From JANQMY01 sp965228775 (GTDB lineage Bacteria > Pseudomonadota > Alphaproteobacteria > JANQMY01), in the NCBI GenBank assembly GCA_965228775.1, contig OZ245840.1, positions 2,790,001 to 2,854,000 of the forward strand: DNA of 64,000 nt, read 5' to 3'. The number at the start of each line of letters is the position of its first letter. Position 1 is the stretch's first letter. This document shows positions 32,853 through 41,904 of the stretch, piece after piece. The translations under genes were made by a program, and so were the position numbers. The notes below the pieces were generated by a model. The model saw only the letters and a program-made list of their open reading frames with translations, did no database searches and was not told the DNA's origin.

Positions 32853-33551
32853 GTGCTCATTTCTCTTCGCGACATTACCAAAACTTACGGACAAGGTGAT
32901 GCTGCTGTCATTGCACTGAACCGTATTCGAATGGACATCGCCGAAGGGGAGTTCGTTGCGGTTATGGGCCCGTCGGGTTCCGGCAAATCCACCTGTATGA
33001 ACATCCTGGGATGCCTCGATACGCCCACCAGCGGGTCTTATGAGTTCCAAGGCGTTGAGGTAACACAGCTCAATCAAAATCAACGGGCCTTGTTACGGCG
33101 GAATTTTCTTGGCTTCGTTTTTCAAGGCTACAATCTTCTCAAGCGCACCACCGCGCGGGAGAACCTGGAACTGCCCCTGGTCTATCGTGGGATAGCAGCC
33201 AAAGAACGGCACGAACGTGCCGACGAAGCCTTGGAGCTTGTAGGACTGGAGGATCGCGGCAACCACACATCAGCCGAGCTGTCTGGCGGACAGCAACAAA
33301 GGGTCGCGATCGCGCGGGCCATCATCACCAACCCATTGCTGCTGTTAGCCGACGAGCCGACCGGCAACCTGGATACGCAGCGCAGCATGGAAATTATGGA
33401 GCTGTTGGCCGACCTCAACGCCAAGTCCGGCATAACCATCGTGATGGTCACCCACGAACCCGACATGGCCACATTTGCCAAGCGCACCGTGACGTTCAGA
33501 GATGGCCGTATCGCCCAGGATACAAACGCAACGGAAACGGTGCTCTCATGA
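32853..33551 (+). CDS. MacB-type ABC exporter ATP-binding subunit
   Basis: The 232-residue protein is a LolD/MacB-class ATPase with Walker A MGPSGSGKSTCMNILG, signature ELSGGQQQRVAIARA, Walker B LLADEPTGNLD and switch histidine in MVTHEPDMA. The open frame extends upstream into macA, but the GTG at 32853 gives the canonical N-terminus LISLRDITKTYG. The ATPase and permease are separate genes here, unlike the fused MacB of E. coli; the permease overlaps by ATGA at 33548. Confidence 0.92.
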   Translation: MLISLRDITKTYGQGDAAVIALNRIRMDIAEGEFVAVMGPSGSGKSTCMNILGCLDTPTSGSYEFQGVEVTQLNQNQRALLRRNFLGFVFQGYNLLKRTTARENLELPLVYRGIAAKERHERADEALELVGLEDRGNHTSAELSGGQQQRVAIARAIITNPLLLLADEPTGNLDTQRSMEIMELLADLNAKSGITIVMVTHEPDMATFAKRTVTFRDGRIAQDTNATETVLS

Positions 33552-34750
33552 TTTGGAACACGGTTCTGCTTGCGCTTCGCGAGATCCGTTTCAACCTGAT
33601 GCGGTCCACCCTAACCGCATTGGGAATCATCATCGGGGTTGCGGCCGTGATCATCATTGTCACATTGGGAGACGGCGCGACGACGCGGGTGACGTCCGAT
33701 ATTTCCAGCCTGGGCAGAAATCTGCTGATCGTCGTGCCCGGCAAGCGCGGCCCCAGCGGGCGCGAACAAGGCCGTCCCTTCGATCTGCCCGATGCTAACG
33801 CCATCCTGGAAGAAGTGGATGGGGTCGCCGGCGTGGCGCCTTCCGCAACCAAAGCCATCACAGCGATCTATGGCAATGAGAGCTGGTCCACCGCCATCCA
33901 TGGGACGAACAATGGCTATATGGGGGTGCGCGAATGGGCACTATCGGACGGGCGGCCCTTTACGCGCGGCGAGGAACGGTCCGGCCGCGCGGTTTGTGTT
34001 ATCGGTCAAACCATTCGCCGCGAACTGTTCGGTGCGCAGAACCCCATTGGCGCCTCAATCCGTGTTGCCAACATGCCTTGCGAAGTCATTGGCCTGCTTT
34101 CCCCCAAAGGCAGCTCCACCTTCGGCACGGATCAGGATGATCTTATCGTAACGCCATTACGCACCTTCCAACGGCGGATCTCGGGCAATCGCGATATTGA
34201 TATGATCTTTGTTTCGGCGGCGGAGGCCGAACAAACCACGAAGGTCAAAAACGACATTGAAACGCTGTTCCGGCAACGGCGCAATTTGCGCGATGGCGAT
34301 CAGGACGATTTCGAAGTCAACGATCTTCAGGAGATTTCCGCTGTTGTGGAAAGCACCACCGGTGTGCTGACAGCCCTGTTGGGCGCGGTTGCGGCGGTAA
34401 GCTTGATCGTCGGAGGCATTGGCATCATGAACATCATGCTGGTCTCAGTCACGGAGCGGACGCGGGAGATCGGCATACGGCTGGCCATCGGCGCACTTGA
34501 ACGCGATGTTCTGCTTCAGTTTCTCATTGAAGCGATGATGCTGTCCTTGGCCGGCGGTATCGCTGGAATTCTGTTCGGTCTGATCGTGTCGTTTTGGGTG
34601 TCGAGCGTCTTGGCATTGCCGTTTAGCGTCAACATTCCCATCATTCTGACAGCCGTTCTTTTTTCGGCCGCCGTCGGAGTTATATTCGGCTTCTTCCCGG
34701 CACGGCGGGCGGCCCGCCTCGACCCGATTGATGCGCTGCGCTACGAGTAG
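33548..34750 (+). CDS. MacB-type ABC exporter permease (FtsX-like)
   Basis: The 400-residue permease has the type VII layout: one N-terminal helix (LMRSTLTALGIIIGVAAVIIIV), a large periplasmic MacB_PCD domain (about 50-270) and three C-terminal FtsX helices with GGIGIMNIMLVSVTERTREIGIR, the highly conserved coupling region, and the tail FFPARRAARLDPIDALRYE. Such mechanotransmission pumps drive periplasmic substrates out through a TolC channel. It completes the macA-ATPase-permease operon. Confidence 0.92.
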   Translation: MIWNTVLLALREIRFNLMRSTLTALGIIIGVAAVIIIVTLGDGATTRVTSDISSLGRNLLIVVPGKRGPSGREQGRPFDLPDANAILEEVDGVAGVAPSATKAITAIYGNESWSTAIHGTNNGYMGVREWALSDGRPFTRGEERSGRAVCVIGQTIRRELFGAQNPIGASIRVANMPCEVIGLLSPKGSSTFGTDQDDLIVTPLRTFQRRISGNRDIDMIFVSAAEAEQTTKVKNDIETLFRQRRNLRDGDQDDFEVNDLQEISAVVESTTGVLTALLGAVAAVSLIVGGIGIMNIMLVSVTERTREIGIRLAIGALERDVLLQFLIEAMMLSLAGGIAGILFGLIVSFWVSSVLALPFSVNIPIILTAVLFSAAVGVIFGFFPARRAARLDPIDALRYE

Positions 34751-34757
34751 GCTTTTT

Positions 34758-36152
34758 TCAGCCTGACAGCACCACCAAATCCACGGGGCGACTGATGCCC
34801 TCAATGGAACGTTCAGAACGCACTTCTAATTTCTCCGCCCCCTGATAACCCTGCGCGACGGCGCGCGCCATACAGTCTTTCGTGCACAGCGCTTTGACGC
34901 CTTCCGCCTTATTGTGCTTCTCGATTTTGGCGGACAGATTTACCGGATCGCCGATCACCGTATATTCAAGCCGTGTTGCGTCGCCCACCGCGCCAAAGAC
35001 CACCCGCCCGCTGGCAATCCCGATATTGATCTCAAGCGGAATATGTCCGTCTACAGAACGGCCTTCTAACCAACCTTCTATCTCTTTCATTATCTCTTCG
35101 GCCGCGAGAACGGCATCTGCCGAGTAAGTGGGAGAGGGCGCAATGGCGCCAAAGGTGGCCATGATGCCATCACCCAGAAACTTATCGATGACGCCGCGAT
35201 GGGCGGTGATGATGGGAATGATGCGGGACTGGTAATCCGCCAGCAGACCCATCACCTCGCCCGGCGGCAATTGCGCGGCCACATGAGAAAATCCGCGAAT
35301 ATCCACATTCAGGATTGAGGCTTCGCGCACAACTCCTTCGCCTGGCGCAATGGGCTGATCGGTTTCCGCAATACCTTTGGCGATGGTTGGATCGAAGAAC
35401 CGGGAAAGATTGCGTGTCGCGGCTTCTTGGGCCGAGGCGCGTATAAGCAAATCGCGCCCACGTGCAATCGCCAGTGCAAGAATGGCCGTCACCACCAAGA
35501 TTGAGATGATCTTGTCGAATTCAGCGCCAAGCAGAATGGCGTTCGAGGTGAGATATTCCACATAATCCCGGGTGATCACCGCGGGTTCGGTCATCACCGT
35601 GTACAGGATCATCATCGCCCACCCCAGTGCCGCCGCAGCGCCCGCGGCGATAACGAAACGGGGTTCGAAACGCAGTGCCCTAAGCGCGATGAAAAAGAAC
35701 ACATACAGGAGCGTCGGGGCCTTTAGATAGAATGCCGCCGGCTGATCGTATTGCAGATGAAAGCTCCAGATGAGCAGCATCAACAAGCTCATATCGATCA
35801 GGATCGACACATAAAGCGCCCAGTTGGGAATGCGGGCCCGGCGGGCCCATGCCACCCGGCCCAATGTCAGTAACGCATAAAATACCAGCGCATAGGGAAC
35901 CGGCATGAAATCCGTTGCCGAATTCGGGGAAGGGGCGACCGCGTAAAGGATCGCAAACATGCCGACCAAAAAGAGCTGCAGATAACCGACAAGAACTTCG
36001 CTTTCCTGTTCCCGTTCTGCGATGGCCTTCCGAACGGGCTTCGAAATCTCAAGCGTGTTCGGCGTTCCGATTATCGCCCGCAAGCTTTGCCACATGGCAT
36101 CATCCCCATTAACCGTGCAACAGCGTTGCATGGATTTTTCGGAAAGGTCCAA
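34758..36152 (-). CDS. Membrane class III adenylate cyclase
   Basis: The 464-residue protein has six predicted helices between about 54 and 232 and a class III cyclase domain from about 275 to 460. Metal-binding aspartates are present in NVDIRGFS (Asp284) and KFLGDGIMATFG (Asp328). Lys324 and Asp402 (VIGDPVNLSAKIE) match the adenine-specifying pair of adenylate cyclases, so cAMP is the likely product. The ATG at 36095 (MWQSLRAII) is an alternative start that skips 19 unremarkable residues. It converges with the MacB permease gene, 7 bp apart. A cNMP-binding protein is encoded at 16073. Confidence 0.9.
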   Translation of the reverse strand: MDLSEKSMQRCCTVNGDDAMWQSLRAIIGTPNTLEISKPVRKAIAEREQESEVLVGYLQLFLVGMFAILYAVAPSPNSATDFMPVPYALVFYALLTLGRVAWARRARIPNWALYVSILIDMSLLMLLIWSFHLQYDQPAAFYLKAPTLLYVFFFIALRALRFEPRFVIAAGAAAALGWAMMILYTVMTEPAVITRDYVEYLTSNAILLGAEFDKIISILVVTAILALAIARGRDLLIRASAQEAATRNLSRFFDPTIAKGIAETDQPIAPGEGVVREASILNVDIRGFSHVAAQLPPGEVMGLLADYQSRIIPIITAHRGVIDKFLGDGIMATFGAIAPSPTYSADAVLAAEEIMKEIEGWLEGRSVDGHIPLEINIGIASGRVVFGAVGDATRLEYTVIGDPVNLSAKIEKHNKAEGVKALCTKDCMARAVAQGYQGAEKLEVRSERSIEGISRPVDLVVLSG

Positions 36153-36169
36153 TCACACCAGGTCACAAT

Positions 36170-37027
36170 TCACGCCTTCCGCAGCCAGAGGCTGGACGGC
36201 GGCGCGCCGGCATAAGCGGCAAACGGCCCAATGGCACTTTTCTCAATCCGGTTGGCATAGCGGGTCGCAACAAAATGGCTTGAGAAAACCACTGTGTAGG
36301 CGCCGCCCGTTATCAGACCGGCGACGGCCGTTTGTTCGTTGTATCCCCGCCATTGCCAAGCTTCCGGATAAGGGTCCGGCAAAAACATGTCGTGAAAGTG
36401 AACAATTACGCCAGAAGGCAGGATCGGCAGAACATCGTTCAACAAATGATCCACGTCCGTACCGGGCATGAGTATGTGGCTCGAATCGATGCTGACCATG
36501 TCTCCGGCTTGAAGAGATGTCCACGCGGCCTCCGGAACGTCTGTCACCAATTTAGCTTCGTGATGAATGGCAAGACCGGCGAGAGATGCGCGCGGTTCCG
36601 GGTCGATCACCACATGACGCGTGGTGCCTCCGGAGTCTGAAATCGCTTTTGCAAAGAAGCGTGTCGAATGTCCCGCGCCCACTTCCACAAGACGGCCGGG
36701 CTTGCGTGTCCGCACGAGCGTATAAGCGGCAATTGCATCAAGGCCCGTAAACCAGTTCTGATCCCAGCGCGGTTGCGGTGGTGGCTTTGAACCGATGGAT
36801 TGGAATTCTGTTTCAAAGGCTTCCGCTTCTTCTAGAAGACGCAGAAAGAGTTCTTGGTTTTGCTGGAAAATTTCGTCAATGCGCGGATAGAAGAGCTGTG
36901 CTGCCCTTCTTTGGCTTGCCGCCGCAAACCGGTGGGGAATGAAGAAACCTTGGGGGTGTTGCGGGGCAAAAAGGGTCACGAGCCCCATGCGCAAACGCCG
37001 AACGACCGTTCTAAGCGCTTGTCTCAC
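36170..37027 (-). CDS. Class I SAM-dependent methyltransferase (methyltransferase-24 type)
   Basis: The 285-residue protein has the SAM-binding motif LVEVGAGHSTRFFAKAI, the acidic loop HVVIDPEPR, and a SIDSSHILMPGTDVDHLLNDVLP strand with PSGVIVHFHDMFLP, all typical of the Methyltransf_24 group that methylates small molecules or sugars. Its ATG overlaps the stop of the upstream MBL gene by ATGA (37024-37027). The target is unknown. Confidence 0.82.
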   Translation of the reverse strand: MRQALRTVVRRLRMGLVTLFAPQHPQGFFIPHRFAAASQRRAAQLFYPRIDEIFQQNQELFLRLLEEAEAFETEFQSIGSKPPPQPRWDQNWFTGLDAIAAYTLVRTRKPGRLVEVGAGHSTRFFAKAISDSGGTTRHVVIDPEPRASLAGLAIHHEAKLVTDVPEAAWTSLQAGDMVSIDSSHILMPGTDVDHLLNDVLPILPSGVIVHFHDMFLPDPYPEAWQWRGYNEQTAVAGLITGGAYTVVFSSHFVATRYANRIEKSAIGPFAAYAGAPPSSLWLRKA

Positions 37028-37890
37028 GGAACAAGGATCTCACCTTCCCGCGCAACCACGGATCCCTTACGGGCCACGGCCACGTCCCGTGCGACTTGAT
37101 CCATGAAGTCGTCGTCATGAGAGGGGTCATGGTGGAAGGCCACATAAACCCCTGCATTGGCCGCATCCGCAAGCCGAACGCCTTCCTGCCAGGTGGAATG
37201 TCCGAACCCCTTACTGGCCGGATATTCTTCATCGGTATAGGTGGCGTCATAGATGAAGATGTCCACATCCTGAATAAGACCCAGGATCGATTGGTCGAGA
37301 CCATCTTCGAAATGTTCCGTGTCGGTGACATAGGCAATCGACTTGCCTTTGTGTTCCACCCGGTAACCGGTTGCCCCGTTCGGATGGTTTAACGGCGCGG
37401 TCTTGATAACAATATCGGAATGCGGTTCTAGGACATCGCCAGCGACAAAATCATTGTAGACGACTTTCGCCTGAAAAATTTCCGGCGCCACGGGAAAAAG
37501 CGGCGCATTCATGAGACCCCCAATGGCTCCATGGGTGCTCATACCCCCTTCCAAGTGACCCGACCAAATGCGGCAAGTGGTATCTTGCTGAAAGAGCGGA
37601 CTGAAAAACGGCAGCCCCACCACATGATCGATGTGACTGTGGGTGAGGAAAACGTCGATGTCCTTCTGGCCTTCGGCGACAATGTGGTCACCCAAATAGC
37701 GCAACCCCGTGCCGCCATCGAAAACCAGGCGCCGGCCGCTGCACATTATTTCAAGGCACGAGGTATTGCCGCCATAACGCTGCACCTCGGGTCCGGCGCA
37801 CGCAATGCTGCCTCTGACGCCCCAAAATTTTACAAAGAACGTGTCTTGCGCCGGCTTCTCTTGCCCGCGCCAAGGGTTCAAACGCACCAT
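37024..37890 (-). CDS. MBL-fold metallo-hydrolase (RNase Z/PhnP-like, possible phosphodiesterase)
   Basis: The 288-residue protein opens KFWGVRGSIACAGPEVQRYG and GNTSCLEIMCSGRRLVFDGG, then has the zinc motif THSHIDHVVG (His84, His86, Asp88, His89), further metal ligands in AYVTDTEHFED and DATYTDEEYP, and a late AFHHDPSHDD. The group includes tRNase Z-like and cyclic-phosphodiester hydrolases. An adenylate cyclase lies two genes downstream, so a cyclic-nucleotide phosphodiesterase is a reasonable guess but not proven. It is the first gene of a unit with the methyltransferase. Confidence 0.82.
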   Translation of the reverse strand: MVRLNPWRGQEKPAQDTFFVKFWGVRGSIACAGPEVQRYGGNTSCLEIMCSGRRLVFDGGTGLRYLGDHIVAEGQKDIDVFLTHSHIDHVVGLPFFSPLFQQDTTCRIWSGHLEGGMSTHGAIGGLMNAPLFPVAPEIFQAKVVYNDFVAGDVLEPHSDIVIKTAPLNHPNGATGYRVEHKGKSIAYVTDTEHFEDGLDQSILGLIQDVDIFIYDATYTDEEYPASKGFGHSTWQEGVRLADAANAGVYVAFHHDPSHDDDFMDQVARDVAVARKGSVVAREGEILVP

Positions 37891-38041
37891 TTTTTGCCCA
37901 TTCCAATGACGATCGGATTGTCTGCCGGGGTCGCAGTGGCCCTATATTTGGCATTTCCAAAAGAATTGTCGAGCTTTTGCGCGCCGAAGTGTGACGGCAC
38001 GCACAATCAGACACTGGGCATGGTTAATGGCGTCTAAAGCG

Positions 38042-38728
38042 TCACGGTACCAGCTTGTAGCCACCAGATTCCGTCACCAGAAGCTGAGCGTTGGACGGAT
38101 CCTTCTCAATTTTTTGCCGCAAACGGTAGATATGGGTTTCCAGCGTGTGCGTGGTCACACCCGAATTGTAGCCCCACACCTCATGCAGCAAGATATCCCG
38201 CCCGACCACGCGTTCGCCGGCCCGGTAGAGATATTTGAGAATGGAGGTTTCTTTTTCCGTCAGGCGGATCTTTGAGTCATCGTCATCGATCAGCAGCTTC
38301 GCGCTGGGCCGGAAGGTATAGGTTCCGATGCGGAAAACGGCATCTTCGCTCTGCTCATGGCTGCGCAGATGGGCCCGGATACGCGCAAGCAAAACCCCGA
38401 AACGGAACGGTTTCGTTACGTAATCATTGGCGCCGGCGTTGAGCCCCAAAATCGTGTCGGCTTCCGTATCGGCCGCCGTCAGCAGCACGATCGGACATTT
38501 GACGCCGGCCTTGCGCATCAAGCTGCACACTTCCCTTCCGTCCATATCCGGCAGGCCCACATCCAGGATCACCAGATCCAGATGCGCAGATTTGGCTTTG
38601 TCCAAGGCCTCTTGGCCATTGGCGGCATGGTCTGTCTGGAATTCATCATGATGGGCAAGCTGCTCTGCGAGGGATTCCCGCAGGGTCTCGTCATCGTCTA
38701 CCAGGAGTAATCTTTTGACACTGCTCAT
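38042..38728 (-). CDS. OmpR/PhoB-family response regulator
   Basis: The 228-residue protein has a receiver domain (acidic pocket DDD at 11-13, phosphoacceptor Asp56 in LVILDVGLPDMDG, Lys in YVTKPF) and a winged-helix effector domain (about 130-228) with LTEKETSILKYLYRAGERVVGR, LHEVWGYNSGVTTHTLETHIYRLRQKIE and GYKLVP. No sensor kinase is encoded next to it, so it is an orphan within the window. It is divergent from ribA across 221 bp that contain no recognisable gene. Confidence 0.93.
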   Translation of the reverse strand: MSSVKRLLLVDDDETLRESLAEQLAHHDEFQTDHAANGQEALDKAKSAHLDLVILDVGLPDMDGREVCSLMRKAGVKCPIVLLTAADTEADTILGLNAGANDYVTKPFRFGVLLARIRAHLRSHEQSEDAVFRIGTYTFRPSAKLLIDDDDSKIRLTEKETSILKYLYRAGERVVGRDILLHEVWGYNSGVTTHTLETHIYRLRQKIEKDPSNAQLLVTESGGYKLVP

Positions 38729-38949
38729 GGAAATTCCCCTATGATTTTCTTGCTAATGACTTCGAGAATAGTTTCAAAAATAGGTTCGCAAATTGCTCGA
38801 AGGACATATAGGGATAGAAAACCGGTTACTTGAAGCGGCATCCCGTAACAACCATTCAAATGGGTGTGAAAAAAGGTGAGGAGCAGAGAAATTAATCATA
38901 AGCACCCAGATAATAAGGGAAACCGGCGGCGGTCAACTGGATATATAGA

Positions 38950-40053
38950 ATGATTGATCCGCTTCTCCAGCTGGAAAGGGTAACGGCGGATTTTCGCCGG
39001 GGCCTGCCCACCATCATCTGCGAGTCAGAGAATAACACATCGGGCGTCCTTGCGATGTCTGCCGAAGCGCTCGGCCCGGCCGGGCTCGGCGACCTGCGGC
39101 AGTTCGGCGACCCCCACCTCTTGCTCACGCACAACAGAGCAAGAACCTTGAAGATCCGTCTTTACACTTCCGATATCGTGGCCTTGCCCATACCGCCTGG
39201 AAAAAACGAAGACTGGGTCCATCGAACCGCCGATCCCGCGTTCGATCTGGACCAGCCCCTTCAGGGCCCATTCGAGGCCTTGCGTGAGGCCCCATCGAAA
39301 AGCGCCCTTGCCGCCGTCGGCCTTGCCAAGCTTTCCGGGCTTTTGCCGGCCGCATTGGTTGTCCCATACGCAGAGGGCAAAAATTCGGCGGACAACGAAA
39401 GTGCGATCAGCAACTTTCTCAAAATTCAGGCCGACGAAATTTTGTCTTACGACAGTTTCGCGGCAGCCGCCTTGCGGCCGGTCACAACGGCACATGTGCC
39501 TCTTGCGGAGTCTGAAGACACCCAGTTGTTTGCGTTTCGGCCCGCGGACGGAGGGCCCGAACACATCGCCATCGTAATTGGCGATCCCAGTCAATATGAC
39601 GCACCCTTGGTGCGGCTGCATTCGGAGTGTTTTACCGGCGATTTGATCGGCTCGCTGAAATGCGATTGCGGTGACCAGTTACGAGGGGCCATCAAAAACA
39701 TTGCCGATGAAGGCGCCGGCGTCGTGCTGTACCTCGCCCAGGAGGGACGGGGCATCGGCCTGATGAACAAGTTGCGCGCCTATGCCCTTCAGGACAAGGG
39801 GTTCGATACGGTTGAGGCCAATGAACGCTTGGGCTTCGAAGTGGACGAGCGCTTGTTCAGCCAGGCGCAATCCATGCTGTCCCATTTGGGCATTTCGAAA
39901 ATCCGTTTGCTGACAAATAATCCGGATAAGGTTGAGGCACTGGCAAAGTTTGGCATCAATGTTGTCGAACGCGTCCCGCATAAATTTCCGTCTAACGAGC
40001 ACAATTGGCGCTACCTCGACATAAAGAAAAAGAAGACGGGGCATTTGCTCTGA
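38950..40053 (+). CDS. ribA: GTP cyclohydrolase II with a degenerate N-terminal domain (RibA)
   Basis: The 367-residue protein carries a complete RibA domain in its C-terminal half: zinc ligands in LHSECFTGDLIGSLKCDCGDQL, the active-site LYLAQEGRGIGLMNKLRAYALQ, and RLLTNNPDKVEAL with the terminal NxxYLxxKxxKxGHLL. It opens GTP to the first riboflavin precursor. Residues 1-160 take the place of the RibB domain of bifunctional RibBA but lack its acidic metal-binding motifs, so DHBP synthase activity is unlikely. The gene overlaps or abuts the L,D-transpeptidase gene. Confidence 0.93.
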   Translation: MIDPLLQLERVTADFRRGLPTIICESENNTSGVLAMSAEALGPAGLGDLRQFGDPHLLLTHNRARTLKIRLYTSDIVALPIPPGKNEDWVHRTADPAFDLDQPLQGPFEALREAPSKSALAAVGLAKLSGLLPAALVVPYAEGKNSADNESAISNFLKIQADEILSYDSFAAAALRPVTTAHVPLAESEDTQLFAFRPADGGPEHIAIVIGDPSQYDAPLVRLHSECFTGDLIGSLKCDCGDQLRGAIKNIADEGAGVVLYLAQEGRGIGLMNKLRAYALQDKGFDTVEANERLGFEVDERLFSQAQSMLSHLGISKIRLLTNNPDKVEALAKFGINVVERVPHKFPSNEHNWRYLDIKKKKTGHLL

Positions 40054-40574
40054 CCGGACGTCTCCGACACAGCCGGGATATTGTCATTACACGTCAGAAA
40101 CGGCTGCTTTTTGGCCAGACCGACATCCCCTGCGCGCTGGGACCTACCGGAGTAACCGCAAACAAACAAGAAGGCGATGGTGCCACGCCGGCTGGGCGAT
40201 GGCCGCTACGGTACTGTCTTTACCGCGCCGACAGGGTTGTGGCGCCGAAGACAGCGGGCCTGCCCGTCATGCCAATTTCACCACGCGATGGCTGGTGCGA
40301 TGATCCAAGCCACCCCGCTTACAATAGGCCCGTGACATTCCCGCTGGATGCGCGGGCCGAACGGCTTTGGCGTGGCGATGGGCTTTACGATCTGATTGTT
40401 GTAATCGGATTCAATGATGCCCCTGTCGTGCCCGGAAATGGCAGCGCCATCTTTCTGCATGTTGCGCGTCCAAACCATGCCCCAACCGAGGGGTGCATCG
40501 CGATTGCACGACTGGATTTGATTGACCTGCTTGCTCAGCTGCGTCGAGACACGCATGTCCTCATTGAGGGGTAG
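40050..40574 (+). CDS. L,D-transpeptidase (YkuD) domain protein
   Basis: The protein shows the compact L,D-transpeptidase fold with KQEGDGATPAGRWPLRYCLYR, GLYDLIVVIGFND, and the catalytic region GSAIFLHVARPNHAPTEGCIAI with the HxnGC histidine and cysteine. Such enzymes form 3-3 crosslinks or attach proteins to peptidoglycan. Its start is unclear: no ATG lies near the expected N-terminus, and a CTG at 40050 overlaps the ribA stop; a TTG at 40005 lies inside ribA. No signal peptide is evident, so its export is a question. The stop (40572-40574) overlaps the yggS end on the other strand. Confidence 0.75.
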   Translation: MTGRLRHSRDIVITRQKRLLFGQTDIPCALGPTGVTANKQEGDGATPAGRWPLRYCLYRADRVVAPKTAGLPVMPISPRDGWCDDPSHPAYNRPVTFPLDARAERLWRGDGLYDLIVVIGFNDAPVVPGNGSAIFLHVARPNHAPTEGCIAIARLDLIDLLAQLRRDTHVLIEG

Positions 40575-41256
40575 GCTGACGAGTTCCGAAAATAAACGTG
40601 CCGACGCGAATATGGGTTGCCCCAAATTCGATCGCGGTCTCAAAATCGGAAGTCATTCCCATACTGAGCTTTTCAAGCCCGTTCCGTTCGGCGATTTTTG
40701 CCAGGAGCGCAAAATGGAGGGCCGGTTCTTCATGCGCGGGTGGAATACACATGAGGCCTTCCAAGGAGAGTCCGATGTCGTCGCGGCATTGGCGGATAAA
40801 GGCATCCGCATCACGCGGCAGAATGCCGGCTTTTTGTTCTTCTTCGCCCGTATTCACCTGGATAAAGAGCCGGGGCTTGCGCTCTTGTGCATCTGTGGCG
40901 GCTTTGAGCCGCTGCGCAAGCTTCACGCGATCGACGGAATGGATCACATCAAATGTGTCGACGGCTTCTTTCGTCTTGTTGGTTTGCAGCGGGCCGATGA
41001 GATGAAGTTCCACCTTGGGCCAGGCCGTACGCAGAGCCGGCCATTTCTTCATGGCTTCCTGAACACGGTTTTCACCGAATGTGGTAAGACCCGCTTCAAG
41101 GGCAGGCTCGATGCGTTCAGCGGCGTGAGTCTTTGACACCGCGATGAGCGTCACATCGGTTGGGCGGCGCTGTGCCCGCGCACAAGCGGCATCGATCCTC
41201 TCACGAAGATCGTCGATGTTGCGTTTGATGACGGTATTTAGGTCAGATTCAGTCAT
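40561..41256 (-). CDS. yggS: YggS-family PLP homeostasis protein
   Basis: The 231-residue protein is a single TIM barrel binding pyridoxal phosphate. It has the PLP lysine in IAVSKTHAAE (Lys42), FGENRVQEAMKKWPAL, HLIGPLQTNKTKEAVDTFDVIHSVD, IQVNTGEEEQKAGI and the C-terminal LSMGMTSDFETAIEFGATHIRVGT. YggS/PLPBP buffers vitamin B6 and affects amino-acid metabolism; no enzymatic activity is known. Its start codon overlaps that of the divergent thiE-like gene. It converges with the L,D-transpeptidase gene. Confidence 0.95.
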   Translation of the reverse strand: MTESDLNTVIKRNIDDLRERIDAACARAQRRPTDVTLIAVSKTHAAERIEPALEAGLTTFGENRVQEAMKKWPALRTAWPKVELHLIGPLQTNKTKEAVDTFDVIHSVDRVKLAQRLKAATDAQERKPRLFIQVNTGEEEQKAGILPRDADAFIRQCRDDIGLSLEGLMCIPPAHEEPALHFALLAKIAERNGLEKLSMGMTSDFETAIEFGATHIRVGTFIFGTRQPTPQ

Positions 41257-41878
41257 GGCTTACGGACAGTCCATAATACGAACCGCAAAACAGCTCAATC
41301 GCGCATCCCGGTCTAAGCGCGCTTTGCCGTCCTTGTTTTTCTTTACGGATGAGGCCCGGGTTGCCGACCCCGTTGCCGCGATCGACAGGCTGCCAATCGG
41401 GACAGCTGTCATTTTTCGCCATTACGGTCATGGCCAAAGAGCGCAATTGGCCCATGATGTGGTTCGCCAGTGCAGAGCTCAGAAACGTCTTTGTCTTGTG
41501 GCGGGCTCCGCCCAATTGGCGAGATATGCCGGCGCCGATGGCGTGCATTGGCCGGAAGGAATGGTCCGGGCCGCACTGGCGGCCCGGCAGATCCATCCGA
41601 GAGATTGGGTCGTCACCACAAGTGCGCATTCGCTTGCGGCGCTGAAGCAGCTGCAAGGTCGCCGCGTGGATGGGGTTTTTTTGTCGCCGGTTTTTCCAAC
41701 AGCGAGCCATCCCGGGAAAGACACTTCATTGGGCCCCCTCCGAGCGCGCGCATGGATCCGCGAGAGCTCAACACCGGTCTATCTGATGGGCGGCATCGAT
41801 TCTCGAACGGCACCCCGCCTGGCATCCAGCGGCGCTGCCGGTTTTGGCGCTATCGGCAGCCTTCTTAAGCCCGATTGA
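41255..41878 (+). CDS. Thiamine phosphate synthase-like protein (ThiE/TenI family)
   Basis: The protein of about 207 residues is a short TIM barrel of the ThiE/TenI superfamily. It has LPSLFFFTDEARVADP, GTAVIFRHYGHGQRA, a central ARYAGADGVHWPEG, VVTTSAHSLAAL, GVFLSPVFPTASHPGKDTSLG and the phosphate-binding VYLMGGIDSRTAPRLASSGAAGFGAIG. ThiE joins thiazole phosphate and HMP-PP to thiamine phosphate; this short branch lacks some substrate residues, and its role may differ. The ATG at 41255 overlaps the yggS start on the opposite strand. The start could be elsewhere, since an upstream open frame exists. Confidence 0.78.
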   Translation: MAYGQSIIRTAKQLNRASRSKRALPSLFFFTDEARVADPVAAIDRLPIGTAVIFRHYGHGQRAQLAHDVVRQCRAQKRLCLVAGSAQLARYAGADGVHWPEGMVRAALAARQIHPRDWVVTTSAHSLAALKQLQGRRVDGVFLSPVFPTASHPGKDTSLGPLRARAWIRESSTPVYLMGGIDSRTAPRLASSGAAGFGAIGSLLKPD

Positions 41879-41904
41879 TTTCAGCAGATCGATACGAGGT
41901 TCCT

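Noticed and set aside
38729..38949. FMN riboswitch in front of ribA
   Set aside because: The conserved RFN-element sequences and multi-helix layout are not present in this 221-bp gap.
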